NCBI GenBank assembly: GCA_008828725.1
Contig: MEHQ01000164.1
Location: 497,792 to 561,791 of the forward strand
Direction: 5' to 3'
Source of the DNA: Saccharina japonica
Taxonomy: Eukaryota > Sar > Phaeophyceae > Laminariales > Laminariaceae
DNA length: 64,000 nt
The stretch's first letter is position 1. Each line of letters begins with the position of its first letter. This document shows positions 22,460 to 33,474 of the stretch, in pieces. Under the pieces are notes generated by a model, which was given only the letters and a program-made list of their open reading frames with translations, ran no database searches and was not told the DNA's origin. A program made the position numbers and the translations under genes.

Positions 22460-24125
22460 CCCGCTCGTCTCTGCTTTTACCCGCCTGACACAAACGGACA
22501 TCCCCGGGTCGATACCGCCCCGCAAGGTGTGGAAACCCCAATACCACTGACTGATGGCTGGTTTGGCTGGGGCGATATAACTCATGGAGCCAGCGCACGA
22601 GACTTGCCTCTCGGGACAAATACGAGGTCCCTTCGCAACCGGAAATGATAACGTCGCCATCTCCGGAACATATGTTATCCCATAGATCTGAAACTTCAAC
22701 AACCCGGGGACGAAACCGGCCACCCCCCGCCCGTAAGGTGTAGAAACACCAACCCAACTGCCAAACTACTGATTTGGCTGGGGCTCATACAGCCAGCGCA
22801 CGGTGAGAGTTGCTCCTCGACCCAACTAAAAGGTCCCGTCATACCCGGGTATGATACCGTTCCGTCCTCTTATGAAAAACCTTCCAATACATCTACAACT
22901 CGAACAACCCTGGGACAAAAGTGGACATCTCCCGGGTCCATACCGCCCCAAAAGGTGTTCAAACCCCAACTTCACTGACTGATTGCGGATTGGCCTGGGG
23001 CTCATAGGGCCAGCGCGCGGTTAGAGTTGCCTCTCGGGGCAACAACGAGGTACCACCGTACCCGGAGACAAATTTTCCCATCCATGGATCATTGATCCTT
23101 CCATACGAAAACGGAGATCCCCCGGGTCAATACCGCTCCGCAAGGTGTTGAAACCCCAACCCTACTGGCTAAAATTGCGGATGCGTGTCTACGGTGGAAT
23201 CCCGCCGCACCCGGGGATGATAATATTCCTCGGCTGACGACCCTATCCATCCATTCAACACTCGAACAACCCAGGAACAAGAAACGACAACCACCGAGTC
23301 GATACCGCCCCGAAAGGTGTGGAATCCCCTCCCACACTGGCTGATTGCTGATTGGTATGGGGCTCATAAAGCCAGCGCGCGGCGGGAGTTGCCCCTCAAA
23401 GCAACGACGAGGTCCTGCCGCACTCGTGGATGATGACAGCCCATTACCGTATCAGAAATCCGTCCGTATATTTACAGCTCGAACAACCCGCGGACGAAAC
23501 GATTCCCTGGTTGATACCGACCCGCAAGCGTTGAAACCCCGATCATGTGGGCTGATGTACGCTTGATTGGCTCTCATGGAGTCGGCGGGCCGCGACAATC
23601 GCCCCTCGGGGCAACGCCGGGGGTTCGCCGCACCCGGGAATGGCAATGTCTCATCCCCGGACCAGAGGTTCTTCTATACAGCTACAACTCGAACAACCCT
23701 GGAACGAAAACATACATCCCCTCGGTCAATATCGCTCCGCAAGGTGTGGAAAAACCGAACTCCACCATCTGATTGCTGATTTGGCTGAGGCTCATGAAGC
23801 CAGCGCGAGGCGAGAATTTCCCCTCGAGAACCGGCAAGGTTTCGTCGCACCCGGGGATGATAACGGGCAATCACCGGATTATACATCCTTCCGTACATCT
23901 GCAACTCCAACAACCCGCGGATGAAAAGATATACGGGTGGATACCGCCCCGCAAGGGGTAGAACGTCACCCCCCGCGGGCCTATAGACGTTTGGGCCAGG
24001 GCTCATGGTCGATATCCCGCCGCACCCGGGGGTGGCAAAGCCCCTTTTTCAATTAATACATCCTTCAATATATGTACACCTCTAACGAAAACGAAGATCC
24101 CCCGGGTCGATACCGCCCCTCATGA
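22460..24125 (+). repeat. Satellite array of about 210 bp, about eight units
   Basis: The box GATACCGCCCCGCAAGGTGT and variants recurs near 22511, 22718, 22940, 23132, 23300, 23514, 23728, 23939 and 24108, mostly at 192-222-base steps with two short steps of about 168. Each unit also carries GGCT(C)ATGGAGCCAGCGCGCGG, TTGCC(C)CTCGGGGCAAC, a GCCGCACCCGGGGATGATAA box and ACAACTCGAACAACCC. TTGCCCCTCGGGGCAAC is itself a hairpin. Gly/Arg/Pro-rich frames on both strands are repeat artefacts. Confidence 0.85.
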
Positions 24126-24129
24126 TGGC

Positions 24130-24700
24130 CCTATTGTTTCGGTTGAAAGTTGTACGTCACCTCGCACTGTTAATGCAAACATATACCACACCAGGAACCT
24201 AGACCTCACTTGGTGCACAGCAGGGCTAACGCCTCGGGCAGAGCCGTGGCCGTACCGCTGCTATACATTAAAGGTCGTACAGGACGTCTTGTGTGTGTCC
24301 TGGTGGTTCCTTGCCAGTACCAGCGACCGTATCGTTCGCGACGAGGCGGACAATACTCTCGTGTCGTATCTTCGAATATTGATTCAACCTCTGTAAGCTG
24401 GATTCGGGCCGGGTGGAATGGCACACACAAGCGCTACACTAAATCCTACCACTTAAAGGTCAACTATTAGAGGTTAAAACATGTCATGCTTGAGAAGGCA
24501 ATTCTGCTCGTCTTCGTAACATCCTCGGCAACGTGTCATACTTCGTGGATACACCAGCAGTGGACACTTTACCAAAGCTTCGCTGTCCCCAAAGCCTTAA
24601 CGGATGTCACTGTAAACCAGGGTGACAACCCTCCTCGACGACCGAGTGGTACGAGGGTCGTTGTCTTCTCTCGTCAGTTTGCTAAAACTTGTTCTTCAAA
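24130..24700. other. No feature seen
   Basis: No domain or repeat partner was recognised. If the exon at 24964 joins the one at 2238, this is intron. Confidence 0.4.
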
Positions 24701-24704
24701 CGTC

Positions 24705-24810
24705 TAGATGCTTTGGATATTTGACCGTTGTCAAAGAGAGTGATATCATGTGTTTCATTATGGCCCAGTAGTTTCGGATTATACTAGTATTAGACGAACC
24801 ACATGTGTAT
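24705..24810 (-). repeat. Fragment of the dispersed element seen at 2560-3010
   Basis: GATATCATGTGTTTCATTATGGCCCAGTAGTTTCGG matches, in two blocks, GATATCATGTGCTTCATTG and GGCCCAGTCGTTTCGG at 2827-2862. Only about 100 bases of the element remain here. Confidence 0.45.
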
Positions 24811-24963
24811 ATACCATCGAGGTGTTCGAATTGATTAACAATCGATTTTTCGACGAAAAACCTTGTTATCTTTTTCCAGAACACATCACAAAAAGCCGCT
24901 GTGATTCCTATAAAGTAAGAGAGCAAACAGCCTTGTTCAGCTTGGGGTATGTCGTGCTCTTAC

Positions 24964-25290
24964 CTGCATTGTTATTGATGAAGACGGAAGAAGTAACGTA
25001 GTCCACCCCTGCGCCGCCTAAGAAGTACACCGCTCCCCCTTCTGACGCCGTGTTGTCCTTAAATATGCAATTCTCGTATAGCCTTCGATCGAAGTTCGTG
25101 GACGCCTCCTCTAAGGAGATGGCGCCTCCGTCCTTTGCCGTGTTGGCTGTAAAGGTTGTGTTGTAAATTTTCAATTCCGAAGGTGACGAAAGGGCTATTG
25201 CTCCACCGCCTGCCCTGGCAGTATTGCCGGTGAACCATGCCTCCCCTTTGGAGGCAATGATTAGGCTTCCTCCATAGCATTCCATCCCGC
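24964..25290 (-). CDS. Three-coil beta-helix exon
   Basis: Acceptor GGATATCAG precedes GCGGGATGGAATGC; donor is AATGCAG|GTAAGAGC. The 327-base exon codes 109 residues in one frame with no stop, phase 1 to phase 1. It holds about four sub-repeats: YGGSLIIASKGEAWFTGNTA, then GGGAIALSSPSELKIYNTTF with TANTA, then GGAISLEE...FKDNTA, then GGAVYFLGGAGV...FINNNA. The pattern GG-A-[I/V]-x-L/Y ... F-x-x-N-x-A is that of chlamydial-Pmp-like coils. Unlike the upstream single-coil exons, several coils sit in one exon and they are longer. It may be the ancestral form from which single-coil exons were split, or a fusion by intron loss. Confidence 0.8.
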
Positions 25291-26557
25291 CTGATATCCG
25301 CCGACGCAGGCACACCCACGATAATGTCCGTTTTATCAGGCCGACGGCCGTAACTGGGCTATGGTGAACTCGAATGAATATTGTCAAAAACACAGGCAAT
25401 TGCCGTACTACCTTCATCGAGCAGATGCACCAATATCGTCTGGCCCCCTTTATTCAGAATGTATGCCTTACGGTGCGTATCTTACAATCATCGATTGTAA
25501 AGAGCCAGCAGGAGTCCGTTGGTTGTGATGGGGGTCGTACTACCGGTTTACCGTCGTGGAAACATGTACTGCATTTGCGATGTAGTTCCTCAGATCGTGT
25601 ACGTTTTGCCGTCCGATTATTGACTCAACGACACCAGACCGATCGAGAGCTGTTTCGGATTCCGGTGTCGGGACTAATGTGGGTGGAGCACTACAGGTAA
25701 GTCGAGGACGAACTGAAAATCTGTTAGAGCCATCCGTTAGAACCAGGTTTTATGTCCTTCCGAGGGGACAATCAATCGTAGCTGCTGGAATGCACAGACA
25801 TAGGACTTAATTTAATCCAGCGCTAGATGGAGTTCGACATTCGATGTGTACAACTCTGGATAAAACAACCAGCATACGAACGCCGTGCCGAGTCAATGAC
25901 TGCCGTTGGTACTGAAACCGGTTGGGTATTATCCTAAAATCCTATCGTCAGTTTCCAGTAAATGTGCACGTCCACGCCGAACGGTACCTTGTCCATGGAA
26001 CACATGCACCAGGGTGGCATTTCCGCATCGACATTATAGAGTCTTGCGAAACACCTACAAATAATGGACCCGACAATAACTCTGCAACGTCAACCGACCG
26101 GGATGGTGCAGGGGCGCAGTGGGCGTCGTTTGGTGTACAGCGGACAAGCCCTATCACGTCGATGACACATCTGACAATCTGGCGACGAACATAAATATGC
26201 ACCCAGATCTGACTAAACGTCTACTGTAACAGATGCAATCGTTCTACTTGGAAGTATTGCGGAATAAATATATCCTCGGTCGGCTGCGGAGCATAGCGGC
26301 AACTCCCACAACTACGGTACCGCAAGCGCCGTCTCTTCCACCGGTAACGCAAGGGGTCGGCGATACATCGGTATCGCAAAATAATCAAGCGATCATGAGT
26401 ATGGTTGACCGCCGATGAACGAGGTTAACCCATTGAAAAATAAGACCCTATCAGTATGATCAACCTGAACATAACTCGTATGGCAAACTTTGTTTGTGTC
26501 GAATCGAGTGCCTGCGTAAGGCCTGTATACGTACGTGTTGCGTTTCCGCCTCGTCAC

Positions 26558-26635
26558 CTCCAATGGACGCTGAATTTCTCACAAATGAAGAATTCCCGTC
26601 CATCGTCAAGTTGCTCTCGATCACATACATAGCCC
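26558..26635 (-). CDS. One-coil beta-helix exon (26 codons)
   Basis: Acceptor GTGCTCACAG, exon start GGGCTATGTATGTG, donor CATTGGAG|GTGACGAG. It reads G-AMYVIESNLTMDGNSSF then VRNSASIG-G. The NSS triplet is a possible N-glycosylation site at the same place as in several sister exons. The donor lacks the usual A after GTGA, otherwise the borders are standard. The exon is 78 bases, one of the two shortest full modules. Confidence 0.8.
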
Positions 26636-27068
26636 CTGTGAGCACGGGAAAAACGAGAAAATCAGTAACAGGAAACATACAAAGCGTGTAGCATGTTCTC
26701 GAAAGCTAAATCGGGCAGCAAGGAGTCTGTAAGATGTCTGGGGTGGGCTGCTGCGTGTCTTACACACCACGTTGGTCGCCTTCACGCCAATTCTCCAGCC
26801 GTACATTCTGCGTACATGATGGAATCGGAATAGTATCTGAGGCCTCATGTGCGAGGAATGAGCCCGAAATGCAGTCGGAAACTATTGGCCATCCAGGCGG
26901 ACTGACCTACATCAAAATAAGGCCAGCGTTCACGGTACCAACAATATGTTTTTGGGAACTCTAGAACATTCGCGCTGGTTTGAGCAAAGTCTAGGGATGC
27001 ATTCCGTTACTTGTGCTTTTTCAGGCATCGTTCCTGAGACACGAATACGCTGTGGTGTGCGCTCTTAC

Positions 27069-27152
27069 CTCCATTGAATTCGACTACGTTTTCGGCGAAG
27101 ATGGTGTTTCCGTCCATGTAAACCACACTTTTGAATGCTGCGTACATGGCAC
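27069..27152 (-). CDS. One-coil beta-helix exon (28 codons)
   Basis: Acceptor TTCATCGCAG, start GTGCCATGTACGCAGC, donor TCAATGGAG|GTAAGAGC. It reads GAMYAAFKSVVYMDGNTIF then AENVVEFNG-G. It keeps the MDGNT turn but the usual NSA has become NVV and the sequon is lost (NTI). The frame is open and the borders intact. Confidence 0.8.
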
Positions 27153-27823
27153 CTGCGATGAAAAACGAAAGCACAGATACCTGTTGCCAGAATGCACGCC
27201 GAGAACACCCTGCTATGCCAGAGGTATGGTACAGGGGGTGGGTTCGCCCAGACAATTCCGTGACTTGCGGGGTGGATCAAAACACAAACTCGATTATACA
27301 TTTTCAATCCTCTTCAGAGTTTGAAGTACTGTAATAATCAATAGAAAATATATCTATGTACATCGCACAATGTACCATGTATTTCTTTAAGGGTTGCGCA
27401 CACTATTATTACTAGTAGGTAGGGTGCTCGATGAGGTAGGTATCTCGTCGTGTTACGAGCATAAACGTATTACGACAGTCCTTCTACCATGAGGTTACCC
27501 TGAAACAATATGAAAGCACTAGTGCCGAATTCCCGAAAGAAGCAAACACTCTTGACATAGAAGTGGCTGCAATTTTCTTTCAAGACCTTGGTCAGCCTTG
27601 TTGAGAAATGAAACGGACATTCCACACAATTGGCAGTTTGATCACGACCCCAATGTGGCACATACCATGTTGTTACTCAACGTCATGTTGCTTACGGTCG
27701 TGATATTACTACACGCCCCATACAATTACCCTAACCTACGTTTTATGTATTACACGATACCTAGTATGCGGGCATTGACAGACATCGCCCCGAAACACTT
27801 GAGCATTTTGTGTCCGTTCTTAC

Positions 27824-27907
27824 CTGCATATTCAGACGCTGAATTGTGAGCAAAGTATGTCGTCCCGTAGACATTCCCCGTGCTTCCATCAGTTAAGAAC
27901 ACGGCAC
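27824..27907 (-). CDS. One-coil beta-helix exon (28 codons)
   Basis: Acceptor ATCCACGCCCAG, start GTGCCGTGTTCTTAAC, donor TATGCAG|GTAAGAAC. It reads GAVFLTDGSTGNVYGTTYF then AHNSASEYA-G. The central MDGN is replaced by NVYG, making it the most diverged readable module in this part, though NSAS and the terminal Gly remain. Confidence 0.75.
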
Positions 27908-28622
27908 CTGGGCGTGGATAAGTTAAACCCAAAGACCCAAACAGTACCCGACACGCGTTACACTCTGATTGTCAGTCGCGGCAAACAATGTAAATATGCA
28001 AAACATATTGCCATCAAGGCATACTATATATGTTGCGTCCACGGGGCATGACATTCAAAGTCGTAGCCTCAAGTTGCTCAGCAAATCAAATACTTTAACG
28101 CTACGATAAAACGAAATATATACATTTGAAAGCGTGCGCGTCTTCTCCATCCGCGTGCACTACTGTAATGGAAATGAGGGTGAAGGTGTTGTGCTTTGAG
28201 ATTTTGTAGGCCGGTCGTTGCGAAGCATCGTTAGGTGTGAGGTGTATCGATATTTTCATGAAGAGGAGGAACATATCTCTGGTTGAACGGCACAAATACA
28301 TGTCACCGTTTCAGACTTTATTGGCGAAACGTCGGTGAGGAGTCGGTAAGGCCGTTCACAAGGGGGACGGAACTATTGGCACAAGTTTGTCAAGTATTCC
28401 TGGATGATTTATAGGGGTATGTGAATGTTATGATTGAAATATGTATGAGCAACACATTGTTCAATGGCAAATGTACTAATGATGGTTGATGCGCATACGT
28501 TGGGACAGCAGAGCAATGCAAACATTATAGGCCCAAGCTGCTGTATGCTAAGGCTACAAGAGTGTACGAGTGGTCATATCCTCCAGGCGTTTGTTCGATA
28601 TGACTCCAATGTTTAAGGGTAC

Positions 28623-28714
28623 ATATTCGGCCGCACTAGAAGCGCCTGAGTTGTGGCCAAATCAGCCTTGCTCGTCCAACATTATCACACATCACAGCTA
28701 TCTGTACATGCTAC
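28623..28714 (-). pseudogene. Decayed one-coil exon
   Basis: A clear acceptor, GTACTCACAG, precedes GTAGCATGTACAG (GSMY), and FGHNSGASSAAEY can still be read near its end. Three in-frame stops lie between (after GSMYR, then in the middle, then just before FGHNS), and the length, about 92 bases to the nearest donor-like GTACCC, is no longer a multiple of three. The exon cannot be used as a module and is presumably skipped. Confidence 0.6.
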
Positions 28715-29435
28715 CTGTGAGTACATACGAACCACCAGAAGATCCGCGCTAGAGCGCAGAGAGGGGAGTTTTGACGCCACTATTACCTAACAGGCAGGAT
28801 TCCTCAGCGGTCTCCATTGTTCAGGCATACATTGTTTATATATGAGAACGTTGCACAATTTATTGTTGATGTCATTGGGCGTACTCTTGTTTTTTATCGA
28901 TATGTCGAGTGTCGGGAGATGTAGATACGTCCCAAGCTTAGGAACGTGATACTTCCTTACAGTAGTAGCCTCCTGACCCTGAAGCATGATCTACTAACCT
29001 AACACGAACATCCCGGAAAAAATAAAAACTCTTGTCATACAGGCAAATGCCAGGAAGTCACACAGGACAGGGCCTTCGTCAGGCTTGTCGGGAGTTCAAC
29101 CGAACGCACACAACGGCCGGCATAAACGTTGCACTAATGCTGTAAATGCCACGCTGTTTATAGACAGATCACGCCCACACGCTCCCTTGAAGGTGGAGAG
29201 TTTAGGCCATTCAAATTGCATCGTAGATGTACACAATTTGTTTGTTTCGATTAGTGAACATCTTAAAATATATTACTGCGATATCCGTCGACGATTTACC
29301 ACTGCCCAGCCTATCACGGAGCCTTTTCCGCGTACACTCCGCAGAAGAGGTGTTGTACTGTAAGTTTGGGGTGATAAAATCGACAGGAAATAATTATCCA
29401 ACCCCAGCCAAATGGTCAAGGGATAGTTCAAGAGC
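28715..29435. other. Intron sequence, nothing seen
   Basis: No exon with module features, no RNA gene and no repeat partner was found. It lies between the decayed module and the dispersed element, within the span of the beta-helix gene. Confidence 0.4.
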
Positions 29436-29439
29436 CCAA

Positions 29440-29905
29440 GAAAGTATGGGTAGTACCACTGGCTGGGGCAGGAGGCCTCAACTAATCCAATACTTACTGT
29501 AAATGATCGTTGAAAGCGTACAAGAATACTACAGTAAAATCGGGAGTCAACCAAATGGAACCACGTGATCTTAGGGATGTGGTTCCACTAGTAGAAACCG
29601 AAACTACTGGATCACGATGTAGCACACGAGATCATTTTCTTCCAATATGACCAAAAGCCAAAATATCGAGGCTTTTGATAAACAGTTCTGACCATCCCAC
29701 TCTCTAGCTGACAAGCAATTAACAGCAGTTTTTGCGTTTGTCATCCTTAACGGCCGGGATCGCCACCGCGCTGAGTATGCACTCAGCACGGGGGTGATTT
29801 ATCCCGGGCGAGACCCCCCTTCTTCGGGGTAAGAGGCCTCAACTAATCCAATACTTACGGTACATGATTGTTAAAAGCGTACAAGAATACTACAGTAAAC
29901 AAGCA
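29440..29905 (+). mobile_element. Dispersed element of about 460 bp, copy 2, inside an intron
   Basis: It aligns with 2560-3010 in the opposite orientation. A stretch of about 72 bases, GGCCTCAACTAATCCAATAC ... AAGAATACTACAGTAAA, occurs at 29467-29536 and again at 29832-29900, so the near-terminal direct repeats are easy to see here. The middle holds CGCTGAGTATGCACTCAGC, a near-perfect palindrome. No coding frame. It is antisense to the beta-helix gene. Confidence 0.55.
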
Positions 29906-30662
29906 TGTCGACAACAAGAAAATGTACCAGGTATATACTAAACAAGGAGGGTTTATCCACGATACTTTGAACGTGATACGTACGAGTAGGAGTCCATTAC
30001 TTTACGTACAACGTTATTGATATTTATAACTTTTGGGTCAATTACAAGGTACAGTATATCACGTACACAGGCAGTAGAGAAAGTCAAGTGACGCACCACC
30101 GAACTATCCAGACCCGTAAATACGTCCTCAAGGCGGAATCCTAGGCGCTGGAACTAAGTACATTATAATACAAGCAAGCGTGTGCGTTGCTTCCAGCTAC
30201 TCTAAAGATCTACTAAATATAGCTCGTGCTTTTGGTGTATTTACCCTTCAGGCATTGTAACCATATTACATCTCTATTGCCGTCGACATCAAAGGTTCTC
30301 GGCCAAATTAAGGTACTACCCCACTCAGCCGCACCGAACCAGTGCCAAGTCCAGCCCCACTTATCGCAAACGTTATTGCCGCCGAAATGAAGGCGGGTGA
30401 TAATTCGCACACGTGATTGCACCTCATGCGTGTTTGAGGAAGTGCAAAAACTGCAATACACACGTAGGTTATTGACTGATACTAACGTTCTTCACTGAAA
30501 CGAGGACCAACAAGAGATAAACACGTCAGTAATGTTTGCGTTGGGCCATCGCGCTCATCCAAATAGCATACCTTCCCTCTCCTTTACGCTAGCGCTGCAG
30601 ATATGTAGTATTGTTTTGTAGCTTTGACGGAAACACTCAACACTGTGCCGGCGTGCATTCAC

Positions 30663-30743
30663 CTGCAGAATGAAGTGCTGAATTATGACGAAAGGATGTG
30701 TTTCCGTCCATGTTAATCGCGCTTGCATACGCTGAAACTGCAC
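30663..30743 (-). CDS. One-coil beta-helix exon (27 codons), unit A
   Basis: Acceptor CGGCTTCGCAG, start GTGCAGTTTCAGCG, donor ATTCTGCAG|GTGAATGC. It reads GAVSAYASAINMDGNTSF then RHNSALHSA-G. It is the sister of 34889-34972: AGFASAVNMDGNASFRRNSA differs at few positions. One codon shorter than its sister, still in frame. Confidence 0.8.
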
Positions 30744-32013
30744 CTGCGAAGCCGAGCGGGAAATAACGCGGAGTATTCGGAGGCAGTTATACAAAGAGCA
30801 TTGCGCCTCGGCCACCTCTGTTTCGTTTTGTACTCGTAGCACGCATCTGCGATTTCATTCCTATCGTCTACGAGAGAAATGCGTTCGCGTCCCGTTCCCG
30901 GGCCCGCGTGCCCATAGTGTATATACGAGGACGACAAAGGGTCAGCCATCCAAGCGAAAGGTACCAGGTGGTGGGGACCGGACATACTTCCAGCGCAAGT
31001 AACCCTGCCTGACTGTTTTCGTTATAGTAGACTATTGAAGGCGTTCTCAAGGCCAGCCAACAAACAACATACATGTAGAGCCCTAGAGAGCTTGCGGCGA
31101 ATGTGAGAGGGCTTGAAGCGAAGCCAGCATAGACACTAGTTTTCCGAACACGACCGTTTTCAAATCCGCGATAGTTTCTGGCATTGATGAATTATATCAA
31201 GTCGAGAAACCGAATGGTGGGGGCTGCGAGCGGGGGTGTGAGAAGAATGTAACTACGAAGCAGTGATACCGAAGACGAATATGCTCGACGTTCAAGTTTT
31301 TTTCAACTGGGTAAAAATCGAGCTTGACTGATGAGAGGAGTGTAAAATACCTCTTCGGATCGAATCCTATCCCCCCCTCTTATTGTGGGATGAGTTTGTG
31401 TTTGCAATTGCGCAAATTGCTTGATCGGTCTCCTCAGCCTCCCATAAATAGTGAAGCAGTAATAAAACTCCTAATATACACCAATCCAACGTAAAAATAA
31501 ATACAGCGTGTAGACATATATCTCACAGCTAAGTAGCATTGGCCTTAAACCGCCATTCTGGCGTGGTTAGAAAACCCAACATTTGTTGTGATCGACGGAC
31601 GGATCTAACTTTTGGATTTACGACGTTTCCAATTTTATCGACCTAAAACACTGGGATATGAGACATGGACTTACTCCAGACTGTTCGAAAACTCAGGAGT
31701 AGGATCAGGGTAGTCGCAGACACGATCCACCCGAAAGTATAAAACCCGTCGAGTACGTCAGCTATTATATCTACACCCGTTGGGATTTGGGCGTCAATCA
31801 CTACAAATGCCATGAGGAAAACATTGCCTGAGCTTATGCTGTCATCATGGAGGTGGACCGGAGAGATACGCAGAAGCCATAACTTGAATCTTGTGTTCGG
31901 ATACCCCAGTTTACGGTGAATAATAGTTAGTAGCCAGCGTGTCAAAGGAGGCACCGGAAGACGGTGTCCGGCGCCCCCCAGCTTTCTGAAGCTCACCATA
32001 TAGTTCCAACTAC

Positions 32014-32058
32014 CCGTAAACACAGGGTGACCGGTAACTGTCAGTTCAACGTGGACCC
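32014..32058 (-). CDS. 45-bp mini-exon, unit A (possible half coil)
   Basis: Acceptor GAACTTGGCAG, start GGGTCCACGTTGAAC, then donor TTTACGG|GTAGTTGG. It reads G-VHVELTVTGHPVFT-G, resembling the first half of a coil (G-A-[I/V]-x ... V-T-x-[D/N]-G-x-x-x-F). It is 45 bases long with phase-1 borders, so inclusion keeps the frame. The copy in unit B (36297-36343) has a 47-base length and a stop; the copy in unit C (40926-40973) is 48 bases but reads a shifted frame. Only this one reads as a coil, so it is either the one functional copy or a chance survivor. Confidence 0.45.
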
Positions 32059-32439
32059 CTGCCAAGTTCACTGTTAATTGAGAACACGGCTTGAGAACGT
32101 TTCCCATCAAAACTGTCAGAGCGTGAATCTTCTTTGAGAAGCCGGTGCATTTGCCGGCCTCCTATCGGTCGTTTAGCATTCACCATGGGCTCCACAGCCC
32201 GTGCTCCCCTGCAAATGGCTAATGCAACTGCGCCGTGACGCTTGCGGCGAAATAAATCATGCGCAACACGTCCATGCGCATTGAAATTCAACACCTAGTT
32301 TTGGCAAGGGACTGGTTGCATCGAAACGCATGTTAGGATTGTCCGTTTGGCAAACCCAGGTTGAATCATTCGTGGCAACTCCATCGTTTGTATGTGAAAG
32401 CAGCGATGGATCGTGATGTCTCATGACCCTGGTCGAGAT

Positions 32440-33470
32440 GGGCGGTCGGTGGGGGCTTCTTGAATTGGCAGACGTGGCGGTCAAAGCACGCACGCAAGCT
32501 GGTACGAAGGTGCAATGCAAATCATGTGGGATACAGTTCGCGGGGCTCACCAGCCGGATAGGGGGGACACCACCCGGCAGATGCTGCATACTGCACCAGC
32601 TTAACTTGTCCGAGGGCTCCGGCCGACGCACGAAATCTCGCTAAACACGTGATCGAGGAGTTCGAGGAGGAACGGAATGCTACCCAGGCGCTGAGCGCAG
32701 AAACCGCGAATAAGAACGGCAAGCAGAGGTCTTTGTGGAAAATGCTGGATGGTGTAGCGGAATCGGCAGCGGATGCCGCCCACGCCCGCTTGGTAGTCGC
32801 TTCCGGACCGTCATTCGATCTCGGACGCAACCCGCTCTACCTGGACTTAATCGAAGCTCACAAGAACCCCACTGGGTGCTCGAAAGGGTGCGAAGCTGTG
32901 AGGTCGACGGACCTCGGCCGATAATATGATAAAAGTGTCAGGGTCCAATGTACTTGGGCGCAGCAAACAACATGCCGATCGCCGACTGGTGGAACGACTA
33001 CCGCCGCACAGGAATAGAAACACTCGCGAAGGTGGCGATGTGATGCAACTCGAACATTCCTGCGTCTAAAGGACCGGAGAAGAACTGCAGTCTCTACGAG
33101 GGTGATACTACTACTACACTAATTTTGTATTTCTTAGTTGCGTGCAGTCGCAGGCTCTACGTAGGTTGTAGGGCAGACGTTTCGTATTGTATAGTTTGTT
33201 ACTGCTCGACGTCGTACTTCGAACTCTGCCCAACCTCTGCGTTACGCCGCTGCCGCGTGATTGGATTTCAGATGTCATGGGGGGAAGTCATGCGGCCATG
33301 GGCGTGGAGAAAGCGCGCAAGGTAGTCTTCGTGAAAGCAAACCTGAAGCTCCACACCGAGATGTACAGCAGATGGTCATTCGTTACTTGGAACAAGGATT
33401 ATTTAGAGTCGGATGGCTTCCTAGACAATATCTCGGACTCGGACTCTGAGTTAGATTTGGATTAGGGCGT
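32440..33470 (+). mobile_element. hAT-superfamily transposase remnant, internally deleted
   Basis: Plus-strand pieces in N-to-C order: a BED-finger-like KVQCKSCGIQFAG--SRI (32508-32562); then, after a frameshift, ARNLAKHVIEEFEEERNA (32626-32683) and DAAHARLVVASGPSFDLGRN (32776-32833), matching the hAT segment usually written ARFFYASGIPFNV; then PIADWWNDYRRTGIETLAKVA (split by the deletion, 32975-33040) and a C-terminal EKARKVVFVKANLKL (33307-33351), typical of the hAT dimerisation end. The RNase-H-like catalytic core of some 300-400 residues is missing, and there are at least two frameshifts and one stop. It is dead, lies within an intron antisense to the host gene, and interrupts or abuts segmental unit A. 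Terminal repeats were not identified. Confidence 0.75.
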
Positions 33471-33474
33471 TGAC

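Larger units (their letters stand above)
30270..32410 (-). repeat. Diverged segmental copy A of the coil-exon unit
   Basis: Ordered anchor strings are shared with units at 34470-37210 and 39080-41815: CCACTCAGCCGCACCGAACC (30322), the coil exon, TTCTGGC-TTGATGAATT, GCCTCCCATAAAT, the 45-bp mini-exon with CACAGGGTG, and GGCGAAATAAA...CATGCGCATTG. Copy A lacks the right-hand 0.8 kb found in B and C; a hAT remnant starts there. Confidence 0.8.

Noticed and set aside
22440-24006. Several frames of 70-110 codons resembling each other
   Set aside because: They resemble each other because they are read from satellite units, not because they are a gene family.
31643-32110. A 155-codon minus-strand frame with a membrane-like segment (TFGWIVSATTLILLLSF)
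   Set aside because: The same region in units B and C has stops and frame changes; only the 45-bp mini-exon inside it has matching splice borders in all copies. I regard the long frame as chance.
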